Position numbers and translations under genes: made by a program. A stretch of 52,770 bases of DNA, from contig JAPPAB010000182.1 in the NCBI GenBank assembly GCA_026705765.1, positions 1 to 52,770 on the forward strand. Reading direction: 5' to 3'. The stretch comes from Gemmatimonadota bacterium. Its GTDB lineage: Bacteria > Latescibacterota > UBA2968. The notes under the pieces are model-generated. The model saw nothing but the letters and a program-made list of their open reading frames with translations. It was not told where the DNA came from and searched no databases. Shown one piece after another: positions 29,679 to 38,882 of this stretch. The first letter of the stretch is position 1; the number at the start of each line of letters is the position of its first letter.

Positions 29679-32600
29679 TCAGTCAATCTGCGCGTTTTCA
29701 AGTACCACGTCCAAACACAGGCTTTGCAATTCTTTGACCAGAACATTAAATGATTCCGGCACGCCGGGTTCGGGTGGATTTTCTCCCTTTACAATGGTCT
29801 CGTAAATTTTGGATCTGCCTGCCACATCATCGGATTTGACAGTGAGCATTTCCTGTAACATGTGTGCAGCACCATAAGCTTCGAGCGCCCAAACTTCCAT
29901 TTCACCAAAGCGCTGTCCGCCAAATTGGGCTTTGCCGCCCAAAGGCTGCTGCGTGACCAGTGAATAGGGTCCAATTGAACGCGCGTGAATCTTATCGCTG
30001 ACCAGATGCGACAGTTTTAACATATAAATAATACCGACCATCACTTCTTTATCAAACGGTTCCCCGGTTTGTCCATCGTAAAGGAGTGTTTTTCCATTTT
30101 CGGGCAAACCTGCTTTTTGCAACATATCCTGGACATCGTCCATACTCGCGCCATCGAACACAGGGGTTGCAAAGTGGAGATCCAGTTTGTGGGCAGCCCA
30201 ACCCAAATGAGTTTCGAGGATTTGGCCAAGATTCATGCGAGATGGTACACCGAGCGGATTCAAAACCAGATCAATGGGCGTACCATCGGGCAAATAGGGC
30301 ATATCTTCTTCGGGCACAATAATCGAAATTACACCCTTGTTGCCGTGCCTACCAGCCATTTTATCCCCTACCATCAGCTTTCTTTTGCGAGCGACATACA
30401 CCTTCACCAGTTGCACAATGCCCGGCGGAAGTTCATCTCCGCGCGCGATTTTTTCAAGCTCTCGCTCGAGTTCTTCTTCCGCCTGCTGTATCAAGTGGTC
30501 GGCCAGTTCAACTAATCGATCCACCTTTTGACTTGTCGCTGGGCTGTCACACCAATCCCCATCGGGTGTCACTGTGCCCAGGGCAAATTTTTCCAGCGTT
30601 TTTTCATTCAACGCCGTGCCAGCCTTTACTATTACCGTACCATCTTCATCGCGCAGGGTATTGACTCTGCGGTTTTTGAGAAGAGCTAAAACCTGCTGAT
30701 CACGGCTTTGTTTTAATGACTCAATCTTGTCGGCAATGCGTTTTTGGGCAACTCTGGTCTTTTCTTTATCTTCATTTCGCGTCTTTTCATCGCGCTCTTT
30801 GCGAGAAAAAACTTTGCGATCCATAACCACGCCATCCATTCCCGGAGGGGCTTTGAGCGATGCATCGCGCACATCGCCAGCCTTTTCGCCAAAAATCGCG
30901 CGCAACAAACGCTCTTCAGGCGATAATTCAGTTTCGCCCTTCGGGGTCACCTTCCCAACGAGAATATCCCCCTGATTGACCTCTGCTCCCACGCGAATGA
31001 TGCCGTGCTCATCCAAATTCCGAACAGCCTGCTCACTCACGTTGGGAATTTCACGCGTGATTTCTTCTGTGCCGCGTTTAGTATCACGCACCTGAAGCTC
31101 AAATTCTTCAATACTAATCGAAGTAAAAATATCCTTCTTAATGAGCCGCTCAGAAACAATAATGGCATCCTCAAAATTGTAACCGTGCCACGACATAAAT
31201 GCCACGAGCACATTGGCACCAAGTGCGAGATCTCCTCTATCTGTGGCACAACCATCAGCCAATAACTGACCTTTTTCAACCTTATCACCAACCTGTACGG
31301 CCGGACGCTGGTTGATACAAAAATCTTGATTGGATCGCTTGAATTTGGTCAGATCGTAAATGTCTTCATCAGACAGCGAAATGGTTTCAACGCTGCGCCC
31401 CTTTCTGCGCTTAACGACAATTTTGTCGGCACTGACATACGTCACAACGCCAGCGTTTTTCGCGACGATCACAGCTTTTGAATCAACGGCTACTTTGCGC
31501 TCGAGACCCGTTCCAACACGCGGGGCATCCGTGATTAAGAGAGGTACACCTTGCCGCTGCATATTGGACCCCATCAACGCGCGGTTGGCCTCATCGTGCT
31601 CGAGAAAAGGAATGAGTCCGGCGGCGGCACTCACAAGCTGGAAAGGCGAAACATCCATATAATCAATCGCTTCGGGATCGACCACGGGAAAATCACCTCG
31701 CCGCCTCGCCTGCACGACATTATTTTGAAACTCGCCCTTGTCCCCAAGAGCTAGATTGGCCTGCGCAATGGTATGACGATCTTCTTCGTCAGCAGGCAAA
31801 TATGCAATATCCCGCGTAACCTTGCCTTTTTTGACCTTTCGATAGGGCGTCTCGAGAAATCCGAAGGGATTGACCTTGGCATAAGTTGCCACAGACACAA
31901 TCAGGCCGATATTTGGGCCTTCGGGCGTTTCGATGGGACAAATGCGGCCGTAGTGTGTGTGATGCACATCGCGCACCTCAAACCCCGCCCGGTCGCGCGT
32001 TAATCCCCCCGGCCCTAATGCCGACAAACGGCGTTTGTGGGTCAATTCGTCAAGCGGATTGATTTGCTGTAAAAACTGCGACAATTGGCTACTGCCAAAA
32101 AAAGCCTGAACCACAGTAGATACCGTCCGTGCGTTGACCAGATCGTGGGGCGTAAGTTGCTCGGAGTCGCGTAAACTCATGCGCTCCCTAATCGTGCGCG
32201 CCATGCGTGCTAAACCAATACTAAATTGCTTGGAAAGCAACTCGCCTACAGAGCGCACCCGCCGATTGCCCAGATGATCGATATCATCGGTAAACCCCTC
32301 CCCCATAGCCAGAGTGAGTAGATACCCAATGACTTTGATAAAGTCATCAATACACAGCATGGTGAAGTCAAGCGGAATATTATCGACCATATCCAGACGC
32401 TGGTTAATGCGATAGCGCCCGACAGTACCCAGATTATACCGCCTGGGACTGAAAAAATTTCGCTCGAGCAATCCGCGCGCAGTTTCAATATTCGGCGGGT
32501 CGCCAGGGCGCAGCAGGCTATAAATCCGCGAGAGCGCTTCTTCTTCATTGTCACACGGATCTTTGTCCAGCGTATTGGTAATAATCCCGCCATCATTTTC

Positions 32601-33452
32601 GGGATCGATATCCATCACTGTGACTTTGCCGATCCGATTTTCGTTAAGGGCTAAGAGATGCTCTTCTGTCAACGTGGTATATGCTTCGACAATCACTTCT
32701 CCCGTCTTTTTATTTACCACATCTTCGGTAACAATGTGATCGACGAGTTCTTCAGAAAATTTGACGCTGGTATCACCGTGAAAAATGCCCAGAATTTCCT
32801 CGGACTTGTCAAATCCCAACGCTCTCAACAAAGTCGTGACCGGCAATTTGCGTTTGCGGTCGATATGAACGTACATAATATCGTTGATATCGAGACTAAA
32901 TTCGAGCCAGGCTCCGTTGTCGGGAATGATTCTGGCGGAAAATAAACGCTTGCCATTTGGATGAATAGCATCGTCAAAAAATACGCCAGGAGACCTGTGT
33001 AATTGGCTCACGATCACGCGTTCTGAACCGTTGATGACAAATGTGCCTTCATCGGTCATCAGCGGCAATTCGCCTAAGAACACCGTCTGCTCGACGATAT
33101 CTTTAACGCGAAATTCGCCATTTCCCTGCTTTTCTCGAGAAATCAGACGAAGCGTTGAACGCAGAGGCACGGCATAAGTCGTACCGCGTTCGAGACATTC
33201 CTGTACATCGTATTTGGGAGTTCCAACGGAATAATCGACAAACTCTAAAGAATAGAGATTGTGGGCGTCTGTTATCGGGAAGATACCGTGGAAGACCGCC
33301 TGGAGGCCTTGTTTCTCGCGTGCTCCAGGCGGTAAATCCTTCTGTAAAAACCAGTCATAAGAATCGAGCTGGATATCCAGCAGATTCGGCATTTCGATTG
33401 CAGACGTGAGAGTTCCGTACGATTTCCGGTCAATAAATCCTCTATCTGCCAA
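29679..33452 (-). CDS. rpoB: RNA polymerase beta subunit
   Basis: This is a 1257-residue beta subunit. The rifampicin region reads [23 protein letters not shown]. Gln462 stands where E. coli has Asp516, and Ile464 where it has Asn518. The conserved [28 protein letters not shown] and [19 protein letters not shown] motifs are present. The start is TTG at 33452 with AGGAG about eight bases upstream; there is no nearby in-frame ATG. It follows rplL by 73 bases, with no obvious terminator or attenuator in the gap. Confidence 0.99.
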   Translation of the reverse strand: MADRGFIDRKSYGTLTSAIEMPNLLDIQLDSYDWFLQKDLPPGAREKQGLQAVFHGIFPITDAHNLYSLEFVDYSVGTPKYDVQECLERGTTYAVPLRSTLRLISREKQGNGEFRVKDIVEQTVFLGELPLMTDEGTFVINGSERVIVSQLHRSPGVFFDDAIHPNGKRLFSARIIPDNGAWLEFSLDINDIMYVHIDRKRKLPVTTLLRALGFDKSEEILGIFHGDTSVKFSEELVDHIVTEDVVNKKTGEVIVEAYTTLTEEHLLALNENRIGKVTVMDIDPENDGGIITNTLDKDPCDNEEEALSRIYSLLRPGDPPNIETARGLLERNFFSPRRYNLGTVGRYRINQRLDMVDNIPLDFTMLCIDDFIKVIGYLLTLAMGEGFTDDIDHLGNRRVRSVGELLSKQFSIGLARMARTIRERMSLRDSEQLTPHDLVNARTVSTVVQAFFGSSQLSQFLQQINPLDELTHKRRLSALGPGGLTRDRAGFEVRDVHHTHYGRICPIETPEGPNIGLIVSVATYAKVNPFGFLETPYRKVKKGKVTRDIAYLPADEEDRHTIAQANLALGDKGEFQNNVVQARRRGDFPVVDPEAIDYMDVSPFQLVSAAAGLIPFLEHDEANRALMGSNMQRQGVPLLITDAPRVGTGLERKVAVDSKAVIVAKNAGVVTYVSADKIVVKRRKGRSVETISLSDEDIYDLTKFKRSNQDFCINQRPAVQVGDKVEKGQLLADGCATDRGDLALGANVLVAFMSWHGYNFEDAIIVSERLIKKDIFTSISIEEFELQVRDTKRGTEEITREIPNVSEQAVRNLDEHGIIRVGAEVNQGDILVGKVTPKGETELSPEERLLRAIFGEKAGDVRDASLKAPPGMDGVVMDRKVFSRKERDEKTRNEDKEKTRVAQKRIADKIESLKQSRDQQVLALLKNRRVNTLRDEDGTVIVKAGTALNEKTLEKFALGTVTPDGDWCDSPATSQKVDRLVELADHLIQQAEEELERELEKIARGDELPPGIVQLVKVYVARKRKLMVGDKMAGRHGNKGVISIIVPEEDMPYLPDGTPIDLVLNPLGVPSRMNLGQILETHLGWAAHKLDLHFATPVFDGASMDDVQDMLQKAGLPENGKTLLYDGQTGEPFDKEVMVGIIYMLKLSHLVSDKIHARSIGPYSLVTQQPLGGKAQFGGQRFGEMEVWALEAYGAAHMLQEMLTVKSDDVAGRSKIYETIVKGENPPEPGVPESFNVLVKELQSLCLDVVLENAQID

Positions 33453-33525
33453 GGGCTCACGCTCCTGTGCTGGAAGGCTAACGGTCAGTTACGGATTTTA
33501 ATTGCTGCACAAACTTACAACAACC

Positions 33526-33894
33526 CTACTTGAGTTCCACCACCGCACCGGCTTCTTCCAGTTCTGCCTTAATCTGTTCGGCTTCTTCTTTTTCTACGCC
33601 TTCTTTAACGGCATTGGGGGCCCCATCAACAAGAGCTTTGGCTTCTTTAAGCCCCAACGCGGTAATGCCGCGGACAACCTTGATCACCTGGATTTTTTTG
33701 TCTCCAGAAGAAGACAAAATAACATCGAATTCCGTCTGCTCTTCAACAGCGGGAGCAGCAGCATCGCCACCGGGTGCTGCAACAACAGCTGCCTGTGCAG
33801 TCACACCAAACTTTTCCTCAAGTGCTTTGACCAATTCAGCCAACTCGAGCACCGAGAGTTTTTCAATTTCGCTAATGATAGATTCAACAGCCAT
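33526..33894 (-). CDS. rplL: 50S ribosomal protein L7/L12
   Basis: This is a 122-residue stalk protein that recruits translational GTPases. It has an N-terminal dimerisation helix ([21 protein letters not shown]), an Ala-rich hinge and a C-terminal domain with [20 protein letters not shown]. The open frame extends 39 codons upstream, but the ATG at 33894 has a strong GGAGG. It is encoded next to its partner L10. Confidence 0.98.
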   Translation of the reverse strand: MAVESIISEIEKLSVLELAELVKALEEKFGVTAQAAVVAAPGGDAAAPAVEEQTEFDVILSSSGDKKIQVIKVVRGITALGLKEAKALVDGAPNAVKEGVEKEEAEQIKAELEEAGAVVELK

Positions 33895-33937
33895 GAATAT
33901 GCCTCCATCCAACAATGAATTGGGTGTGATAAGCGGT

Positions 33938-34471
33938 CTATTCGCCGCCTTCTTCTTTTCTTTTATCTGCAACAGCTTGAAGTGTACCAACGAGTTTTTG
34001 CAAAATGCCATTCAGCGTAAAGGCAAGGCCGCTTATCGGGCTTTGTATTGCAGATACCATCTGGCCCAGCAGAACATCGCGCGAAGGTATTTCAGCCAGT
34101 CGCTCAATCTGCTCTGCGACAAAGACCTCGCCATCGATATACCCGGCTTTAATCGCGGGCTTGCCTTCGGTCTCTTCGGCAAATTTGGCCAATACGCGAG
34201 CCGGTGCTACGGGATCTTCATCGGCGCAGACAAGCCCAGTGGGACCGCGGAACACATCGTCGAGCCCCTCAACTCCGGCTTGTTTAACCGCCAATTTAGC
34301 CAAGCGATTCTTTATTACCAGATAAGAAATAGACTCTTCGCGGAGTTGCTTGCGCAACAGGGTAAATGAAGGAACATCCAATCCCGTAAAGTCAGTTAGA
34401 TACAACCCTTTGGCTCGTTTTAAGATATCTGTCAACTCGGCGACAGTAGCCTCTTTTTCAGCAGTTGGCAT
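33938..34471 (-). CDS. rplJ: 50S ribosomal protein L10
   Basis: This is a 177-residue L10, the stalk base that anchors L7/L12 dimers through its C-terminal helix. The pattern ...[23 protein letters not shown]... and [13 protein letters not shown] is typical. The ATG at 34471 has GGAAGGT upstream. It lies only 17 bases after rplA, so there is no room for a long L10 leader. Confidence 0.96.
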   Translation of the reverse strand: MPTAEKEATVAELTDILKRAKGLYLTDFTGLDVPSFTLLRKQLREESISYLVIKNRLAKLAVKQAGVEGLDDVFRGPTGLVCADEDPVAPARVLAKFAEETEGKPAIKAGYIDGEVFVAEQIERLAEIPSRDVLLGQMVSAIQSPISGLAFTLNGILQKLVGTLQAVADKRKEEGGE

Positions 34472-34488
34472 TTCTGTACCTTCCTTGT

Positions 34489-35190
34489 TCAATTAGCCGT
34501 CAGTGCCGTACGATCCAGGCGTATTCCCGGTCCCATTGTGGTAGATAATGTGACCGAGCGCATGTATTGTCCTTTCGTAGCAGATGGACGCGCTCTGACA
34601 ATTGCATCGATCAATACCTGAGCATTCTCCTGAAGACGCTTTGCATCAAAAGACGCTTTGCCCACAGGCGTATGCACATTGGCCGTTCTATCGACCCGGT
34701 ATTCTACCCGCCCCGCTTTGGCTTCCTGCACAGCACGAGCCGCATCGGGTGTCACCGTACCACTCTTGGGATTGGGCATCAGGCCTCGAGGACCGAGAAT
34801 GCGCCCCAATCGCCCGACCTGCCCCATCATGTCGGGCGTGGCAATCGCCACATCAAAATCTGTCCATCCGCCATTGATCTTTTCCACCAGGTCTTCGGCA
34901 CCTACAAAATCTGCTCCCGCCTCTTCGGCAGCAGCGGCGGGCTCACCTCTGGCAAAAACAGCAACGCGCACGGACTTGCCCAGCCCGTGTGGCAAGGCGA
35001 CTGTGCCGCGCACGAGTTGATCGGCTTGCCGCGGATCAACGCCCAATCGAAACGAGAGTTCAACTGTTTCGTCAAATTTGCGAGTGGGCATTTTTTTTAA
35101 TATATCAACGGCTTCTGCCAGACCGTAATGCGTTTGGCGGTCAAAAAGCGCGGCCGCTTGTTTATAGCGTTTGGATTGCCCTCGTGCCAT
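34489..35190 (-). CDS. rplA: 50S ribosomal protein L1
   Basis: This is a 233-residue L1 of the mobile stalk at the E site. It contains [40 protein letters not shown] and [18 protein letters not shown]1 represses its own operon in many bacteria; the presumed site near rplK was not identified. Confidence 0.97.
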   Translation of the reverse strand: MARGQSKRYKQAAALFDRQTHYGLAEAVDILKKMPTRKFDETVELSFRLGVDPRQADQLVRGTVALPHGLGKSVRVAVFARGEPAAAAEEAGADFVGAEDLVEKINGGWTDFDVAIATPDMMGQVGRLGRILGPRGLMPNPKSGTVTPDAARAVQEAKAGRVEYRVDRTANVHTPVGKASFDAKRLQENAQVLIDAIVRARPSATKGQYMRSVTLSTTMGPGIRLDRTALTAN

Positions 35191-35202
35191 ACATACCTCC
35201 GG

Positions 35203-35628
35203 TCAATTGTTGACGGTCAGGCCCATACTGCGAGCCGTTCCAGCAATCATGCGCTTGGCAGCTTCGATGCTACCCGCGTTGAGGTCTTGAACTTTCATTT
35301 CTGCAATTTCCTGGAGTTGCGCATCGGTCACGGAGCCCATTTTTTCCCGGTTGGATTCCGGCGACCCTTTGACAATCCCCGCCGCCCTCTTGAGCAACAC
35401 GGCTGCAGGCGGACTCTTCAACTCAAAAGAAAAGCTCCTGTCGGCATAAACCGTGATGATCGCGGGAATTATCAAACCCTGTTTATCCTGGGTTTGTGCA
35501 TTAAAAGCTTTGCAAAATTCCATAATATTGACGCCGTGCTGTCCCAAAGCTGGGCCAACAGGTGGTGTGGGCGTCGCCTGTCCAGCGGGAATTTGTAACT
35601 TGATTGTTGTGAGAATTTTTCTGGCCAT
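35203..35628 (-). CDS. rplK: 50S ribosomal protein L11
   Basis: This is a 141-residue L11 of the GTPase-associated centre. It has [21 protein letters not shown] at the N-terminus, with the thiostrepton-region prolines, and the C-terminal domain ending [17 protein letters not shown]. It lies between nusG and rplA, 12 bases from each. Confidence 0.98.
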   Translation of the reverse strand: MARKILTTIKLQIPAGQATPTPPVGPALGQHGVNIMEFCKAFNAQTQDKQGLIIPAIITVYADRSFSFELKSPPAAVLLKRAAGIVKGSPESNREKMGSVTDAQLQEIAEMKVQDLNAGSIEAAKRMIAGTARSMGLTVNN

Positions 35629-35640
35629 TGGTGCCTTTCT

Positions 35641-36177
35641 TTATCGCGATTCGACTGCCTCTTCAACCTGTAAAACATCTAATTCTACAGGTGTGTTGCG
35701 CCCAAAGATGCTAACCATCACTTTGATCTTGCTTTTTTCTGGATTGATGTCGTCAACCAGACCAATAAAATCGCTGAAAGGCCCATCAATCACCTTGACC
35801 CGATCGCCCACTTGATAGGGCACATCAGAAGTTTCCTCAACGGGACGACGCTCAATTTGCCCCAAAATGCGGTTCACTTCTTCTTCGCGCAGAGGTTGTG
35901 GTCTTCGACCAGGACCAACAAAGCTCGTCACACCCGGCACACTGGTAACAAAATATAGGGACTCCTTGTCCATATCCAGTTCAACCAAAAGATAACTGGG
36001 TAAAAATTTCTTGAGGGAAGTCGTTTTCCGTCCATCCTTCATCTCGACGACTTCCTCAGTTGGCACGATCACCCGACCAATTTTGTCGCCAACATCGATG
36101 TTTTCTTTGGCGGCCTCAATATAGCTCTTGACCTTATTCTCGTGCCCAGAATAGGTGTGGACAACGTACCATTTCAT
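35641..36177 (-). CDS. nusG: Transcription termination/antitermination protein NusG
   Basis: This is a 178-residue NusG that binds the polymerase clamp and couples to S10 or Rho. The NGN domain starts MKWYVVHTYSGHENKVKSYIE and contains FVGPGRRPQPL. The C-terminal KOW domain has YQVGDRVKVIDGPFSDFIGLV. No lineage insertion is seen. Confidence 0.98.
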   Translation of the reverse strand: MKWYVVHTYSGHENKVKSYIEAAKENIDVGDKIGRVIVPTEEVVEMKDGRKTTSLKKFLPSYLLVELDMDKESLYFVTSVPGVTSFVGPGRRPQPLREEEVNRILGQIERRPVEETSDVPYQVGDRVKVIDGPFSDFIGLVDDINPEKSKIKVMVSIFGRNTPVELDVLQVEEAVESR

Positions 36178-36206
36178 CGGTCAAAGACTCCCCAACAAAA
36201 AATTCC

Positions 36207-36392
36207 TTAAATCAGGATAAACTCCATAATACTCGCCAAAAAAGTATCCACAATATAAATGAATCCGGCCAGTGCAAGTGACAATATAAGCACAATTGTA
36301 GTCGATGACTTGAGTTCGTCACGAGTAGGCCAGGTGACCTTTCCCATTTCAACGCGCACTTCACCGAGAAATTGACTGATTTTGCTAAACAT
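36207..36392 (-). CDS. secE: Protein translocase subunit SecE
   Basis: This is a 61-residue single-span SecE that stabilises SecY. It has the amphipathic FLGEVRVEMGKVTWPTRDEL and one C-terminal membrane helix (about 33-55). The ATG at 36392 gives the canonical start. It lies just 15 bases from the 3' CCA of tRNA-Trp, in a T-rich spacer without a recognisable Shine-Dalgarno. Confidence 0.95.
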   Translation of the reverse strand: MFSKISQFLGEVRVEMGKVTWPTRDELKSSTTIVLILSLALAGFIYIVDTFLASIMEFILI

Positions 36393-36407
36393 AAGAAAAT
36401 AAAAAAA

Positions 36408-36483
36408 TGGCAGGCCAGGCAGGACTTGAACCCGCAACCGTCGGTTTTGGAGACCGATGCTCTACCAGTTGAGCTACTGACCT
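36408..36483 (-). tRNA. tRNA-Trp (anticodon CCA)
   Basis: This is a 76-base cloverleaf. The acceptor AGGTCAG pairs with CTGGCCT (one G-U), the anticodon loop is CTCCAAA in a TCGGT/ACCGA stem, and the T-arm loop is GTTCAAGTC. The 3' CCA is encoded. tRNA-Trp next to secE is a widely conserved arrangement. Confidence 0.97.
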
Positions 36484-36495
36484 ACCCAAAAACAA

Positions 36496-36571
<76 letters not shown>

Positions 36572-36595
36572 GTTGGGCAATCCCACTTGAGGTTC

Positions 36596-36672
36596 TGGAG
36601 CGGGAAACGGGACTCGAACCCGCGACCCTCAGCTTGGAAGGCTGACGCTCTGGCCAACTGAGCTATTCCCGC
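36596..36672 (-). tRNA. tRNA-Gly (anticodon TCC)
   Basis: This is a 77-base cloverleaf with acceptor GCGGGAA, anticodon loop CTTCCAA in a TCAGC/GCTGA stem, T-loop GTTCGAGTC and encoded CCA. It is preceded by a promoter and a terminator-like hairpin whose T run ends about 10 bases before its 5' end. Confidence 0.97.
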
Positions 36673-36682
36673 CCGGCTATGT

Positions 36683-36711
36683 ATAAAAAACAACCCTTTT
36701 CTACAAAAGGG
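36683..36711 (-). terminator. Terminator-like hairpin immediately before tRNA-Gly
   Basis: On the minus strand CCCTTTT pairs with AAAAGGG (tetraloop GTAG) and is followed by TTG and six T. It lies between the promoter at 36750-36778 and tRNA-Gly. It could attenuate transcription into the tRNA-secE-nusG operon, or end tRNA-Tyr transcripts. Confidence 0.55.
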
Positions 36712-36749
36712 ATTCGGTATTACTAAAAAATATTTTTCCGAGAATTGGT

Positions 36750-36778
36750 AAGATATGAAAAAGGCGGTCTCAGGTCAA
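36750..36778 (-). promoter_or_regulatory. Promoter upstream of tRNA-Gly
   Basis: On the minus strand TTGACC and TATCTT are separated by 17 bases. It would start transcription near 36743, about 70 bases before tRNA-Gly, and lies in the 215-base gap between tRNA-Tyr and tRNA-Gly. No gene is seen in that gap. Confidence 0.55.
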
Positions 36779-36887
36779 GAGAATTTTGTATAAACTCCAA
36801 CCTGTAAATAGATCTAAAAAATGGGAAGTCGGTGTTTTGTAGGTCTGACTCGCCCGCTGTGTCTTGGGGAAGAAACTATTGAAGTTT

Positions 36888-36973
36888 TGGTGGGGGGTGG
36901 CGGATTCGAACCACCGAAGGCATAAGCCAGCAGATTTACAGTCTGCCCCAGTTGGCCGCTTTGGTAACCCCCC
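36888..36973 (-). tRNA. tRNA-Tyr (anticodon GTA)
   Basis: This is an 86-base class II tRNA with a long variable arm. The acceptor GGGGGGT pairs with ACCCCCC, the anticodon loop is CTGTAAA in a GCAGA/TCTGC stem, and CCA is encoded. It is the first RNA gene after the promoter at 36992-37020. Confidence 0.97.
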
Positions 36974-36991
36974 AGTCTATACAGCCTGAAA

Positions 36992-37020
36992 AAAATACCA
37001 GAAGATATTTTGATAGTCAA
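36992..37020 (-). promoter_or_regulatory. Promoter of tRNA-Tyr
   Basis: On the minus strand TTGACT and TATTTT are separated by 17 bases, about 20 bases upstream of the tRNA 5' end. It is divergent from the promoter at 37050-37078. Confidence 0.6.
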
Positions 37021-37049
37021 GGCTAAAATCGCTCAACGCCAATTGCAGA

Positions 37050-37078
37050 TTGACAAATCTGCCTACCTTTGCTATTTT
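37050..37078 (+). promoter_or_regulatory. Promoter of the sugar-phosphate-isomerase-like gene
   Basis: TTGACA (37050-37055) and TATTTT (37073-37078) are spaced by 17 bases. The predicted start near 37085 leaves a 52-base leader before the ATG at 37137. This supports that ATG over the longer open frame, which would begin inside the -35 box. Confidence 0.65.
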
Positions 37079-37136
37079 CCGAGTTCAATTTTCCGCATTT
37101 AACCTACTATCAGATGCCTGGTGTGAAAGGAGCAAA

Positions 37137-38051
37137 ATGACCGACCCCATCCAAAACTATGCGCGTATTGGTATTGTTCACTTTATGGCCTATAAAGCTT
37201 GCATTGGCGGCGAAGGGCCCATTTTGGAAACCCTGGAAAAAATCGCCCTTGATCCCTATTTTCAGGTCGTTGAAGTCACCCACATGAAAGATCCGCAAGT
37301 GCGAGCACAAGCACGCGACTTGCTCACCGCTGCCCACATGGATGTGGCTTTTGGCGCGCAACCCATTCTACTGGGCAACCAGCTCAATATCAATTCCCTT
37401 GATGTCGCCCACCGTCAAAGTGCTGTTGACGCTGTCAAAGCGGGAATTGACCAGGCTGAAGAACTCGGTGCGCCTGGCTGTGCCCTGCTTTCAGGCTTAG
37501 ACCCAGGACCCGAAGGCCGCGAAGAAGGTCTCGACCTGCTGGTAGATTCACTGAGCCAACTCTGCGACTATGCCGGCGAAAAGAATATGGATATTGTACT
37601 TGAGACCTTTGACCGCGTACCTTACGGCAAAAATTGTATTGTAGGACCCAATGCCCTCGCCGTTGAAGTCTCAAACCGCCTCAGACGCCAGTATCCCCAT
37701 TTTGGCCTGATGCTCGATTTGAGCCATTTTCCACTTCAGGGTGAAAGCACGGTTTACGCCATCAACATCGCTCGGGATCACATCGTCCACATGCACGTTG
37801 GCAATTGCGTGATGTCCAACCCCAATCATCCGGCCTATGGCGATAACCATCCTCGCTTTGGCTGCGAAGATGGCGAAAACGATGTACCCGAAGTTGTGGA
37901 ATTTCTCCGCGAACTGCTCAACATCGGTTATCTCGACCCCGATAAGCGCCCCATTTTGAGCTTTGAGGTCGCCCCGATGGAAGGAGAATCCTCGGAAATC
38001 ATTATTGCCAATGCCAAGCGCGTACTCGACGAGGCGTGGGCACAAGTCTAA
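37137..38051 (+). CDS. Sugar phosphate isomerase/epimerase-like TIM-barrel protein
   Basis: This is a 304-residue xylose-isomerase-like/AP-endonuclease-2 superfamily protein. Metal-ligand candidates are Glu in DIVLETFD, Asp and His in LMLDLSHFP, His in HIVHMHVGNC and Glu in LSFEVAP. These match the acidic/His pattern of divalent-metal epimerases such as IolE- or DTE-like enzymes. The substrate is unknown. The ATG at 37137 follows AAAGGAG. It stands alone between divergent and convergent neighbours, with its own promoter and terminator. No signal peptide is seen, so it is probably cytoplasmic. Confidence 0.85.
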   Translation: MTDPIQNYARIGIVHFMAYKACIGGEGPILETLEKIALDPYFQVVEVTHMKDPQVRAQARDLLTAAHMDVAFGAQPILLGNQLNINSLDVAHRQSAVDAVKAGIDQAEELGAPGCALLSGLDPGPEGREEGLDLLVDSLSQLCDYAGEKNMDIVLETFDRVPYGKNCIVGPNALAVEVSNRLRRQYPHFGLMLDLSHFPLQGESTVYAINIARDHIVHMHVGNCVMSNPNHPAYGDNHPRFGCEDGENDVPEVVEFLRELLNIGYLDPDKRPILSFEVAPMEGESSEIIIANAKRVLDEAWAQV

Positions 38052-38067
38052 ACGCACACAAACTACA

Positions 38068-38110
38068 ATAGCCGGGCTTTCCCAAAAGGGTAAGGTCCGG
38101 CTATTTTTTT
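38068..38110 (+). terminator. Intrinsic terminator of the isomerase-like gene
   Basis: ATAGCCGG (38068-38075) pairs with CCGGCTAT (38097-38104), with further inner pairing, and a T run follows. It lies 16 bases after the stop codon. Confidence 0.85.
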
Positions 38111-38122
38111 ATCGCGAAATGC

Positions 38123-38881
38123 TCAATTCCAATATTCACTTCGTGCGGGCGGTCCAGGCTTTAATGCCCTGCGGATCAACAGGCCTAAAACCCGGGTGAA
38201 AACCACCATTAAAAAAAAATTAAACACAGCAGTCAGAACCACCCCTACCAGGGACAACTGTCCCAATATCAAACTGCCGAGCAGAGAGATCCCAAACAGA
38301 CCAAAACACGCTTGAATATAATCGACCCTGACAATCTGGCGCAAATCCCGCCAAACAGGCCCCGGTTCGAATGCCATCCACACGCGCCCTTCGGCAGCAA
38401 ATCGCGTAAATACAATGGGGAAAAAACCATAAAAAAAGATAACCGTGAATAGCAACAACAGCGCCAGAGACCCGGCCTCTTCTACAGAACTCGGTATCAA
38501 CCCCAATACCGAAACCACCATTACAAAACCCGCAACGCCAATGACGCTATATCCCAGGACAATGAGAAACAACCAGAAGCCCGCAACGCCATAAGCCCAC
38601 CAATTGCCCCACGAAGGCAAGTGTAGTGATTCAGTACCGTTGAGCGCATCGACAAAAATCCGGTATAAGTAGCCCCAGGCAATGCACAAAAGTCCTATGG
38701 TCACAATCAGCAACACACACCCCATCCCAAGCCCGATTTGCTCGGTGAAAATCAGCGCCAGCACCAGTGCAGGCGGCAAATTTAATACGCCGCCAGGAAT
38801 AATTTTTCCCCACCAGCGGGGCGTCTGAAACAGAGTGCGAAGCGTATTGAACAAAATAATGCCAAACATAGCTTTCCACAT
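38123..38881 (-). CDS. DUF4013-like multi-pass membrane protein
   Basis: This is a 252-residue membrane protein with about five or six hydrophobic segments. The sequence GYLYRIFVDALNG...LPSWGNWWAYG resembles the DUF4013 pattern (GY-R, then LPxW). The function is unknown. Candidate starts are the ATG at 38911, which overlaps the upstream gene, and the ATG at 38881 (MWKAMFGIILFN), one base past the upstream stop. I prefer the latter. It is probably translated from the same message as the cystathionine gamma-synthase-type gene, which makes it a possible second target of the SAM-II riboswitch. Confidence 0.7.
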   Translation of the reverse strand: MWKAMFGIILFNTLRTLFQTPRWWGKIIPGGVLNLPPALVLALIFTEQIGLGMGCVLLIVTIGLLCIAWGYLYRIFVDALNGTESLHLPSWGNWWAYGVAGFWLFLIVLGYSVIGVAGFVMVVSVLGLIPSSVEEAGSLALLLLFTVIFFYGFFPIVFTRFAAEGRVWMAFEPGPVWRDLRQIVRVDYIQACFGLFGISLLGSLILGQLSLVGVVLTAVFNFFLMVVFTRVLGLLIRRALKPGPPARSEYWN

Positions 38882-38882
38882 G

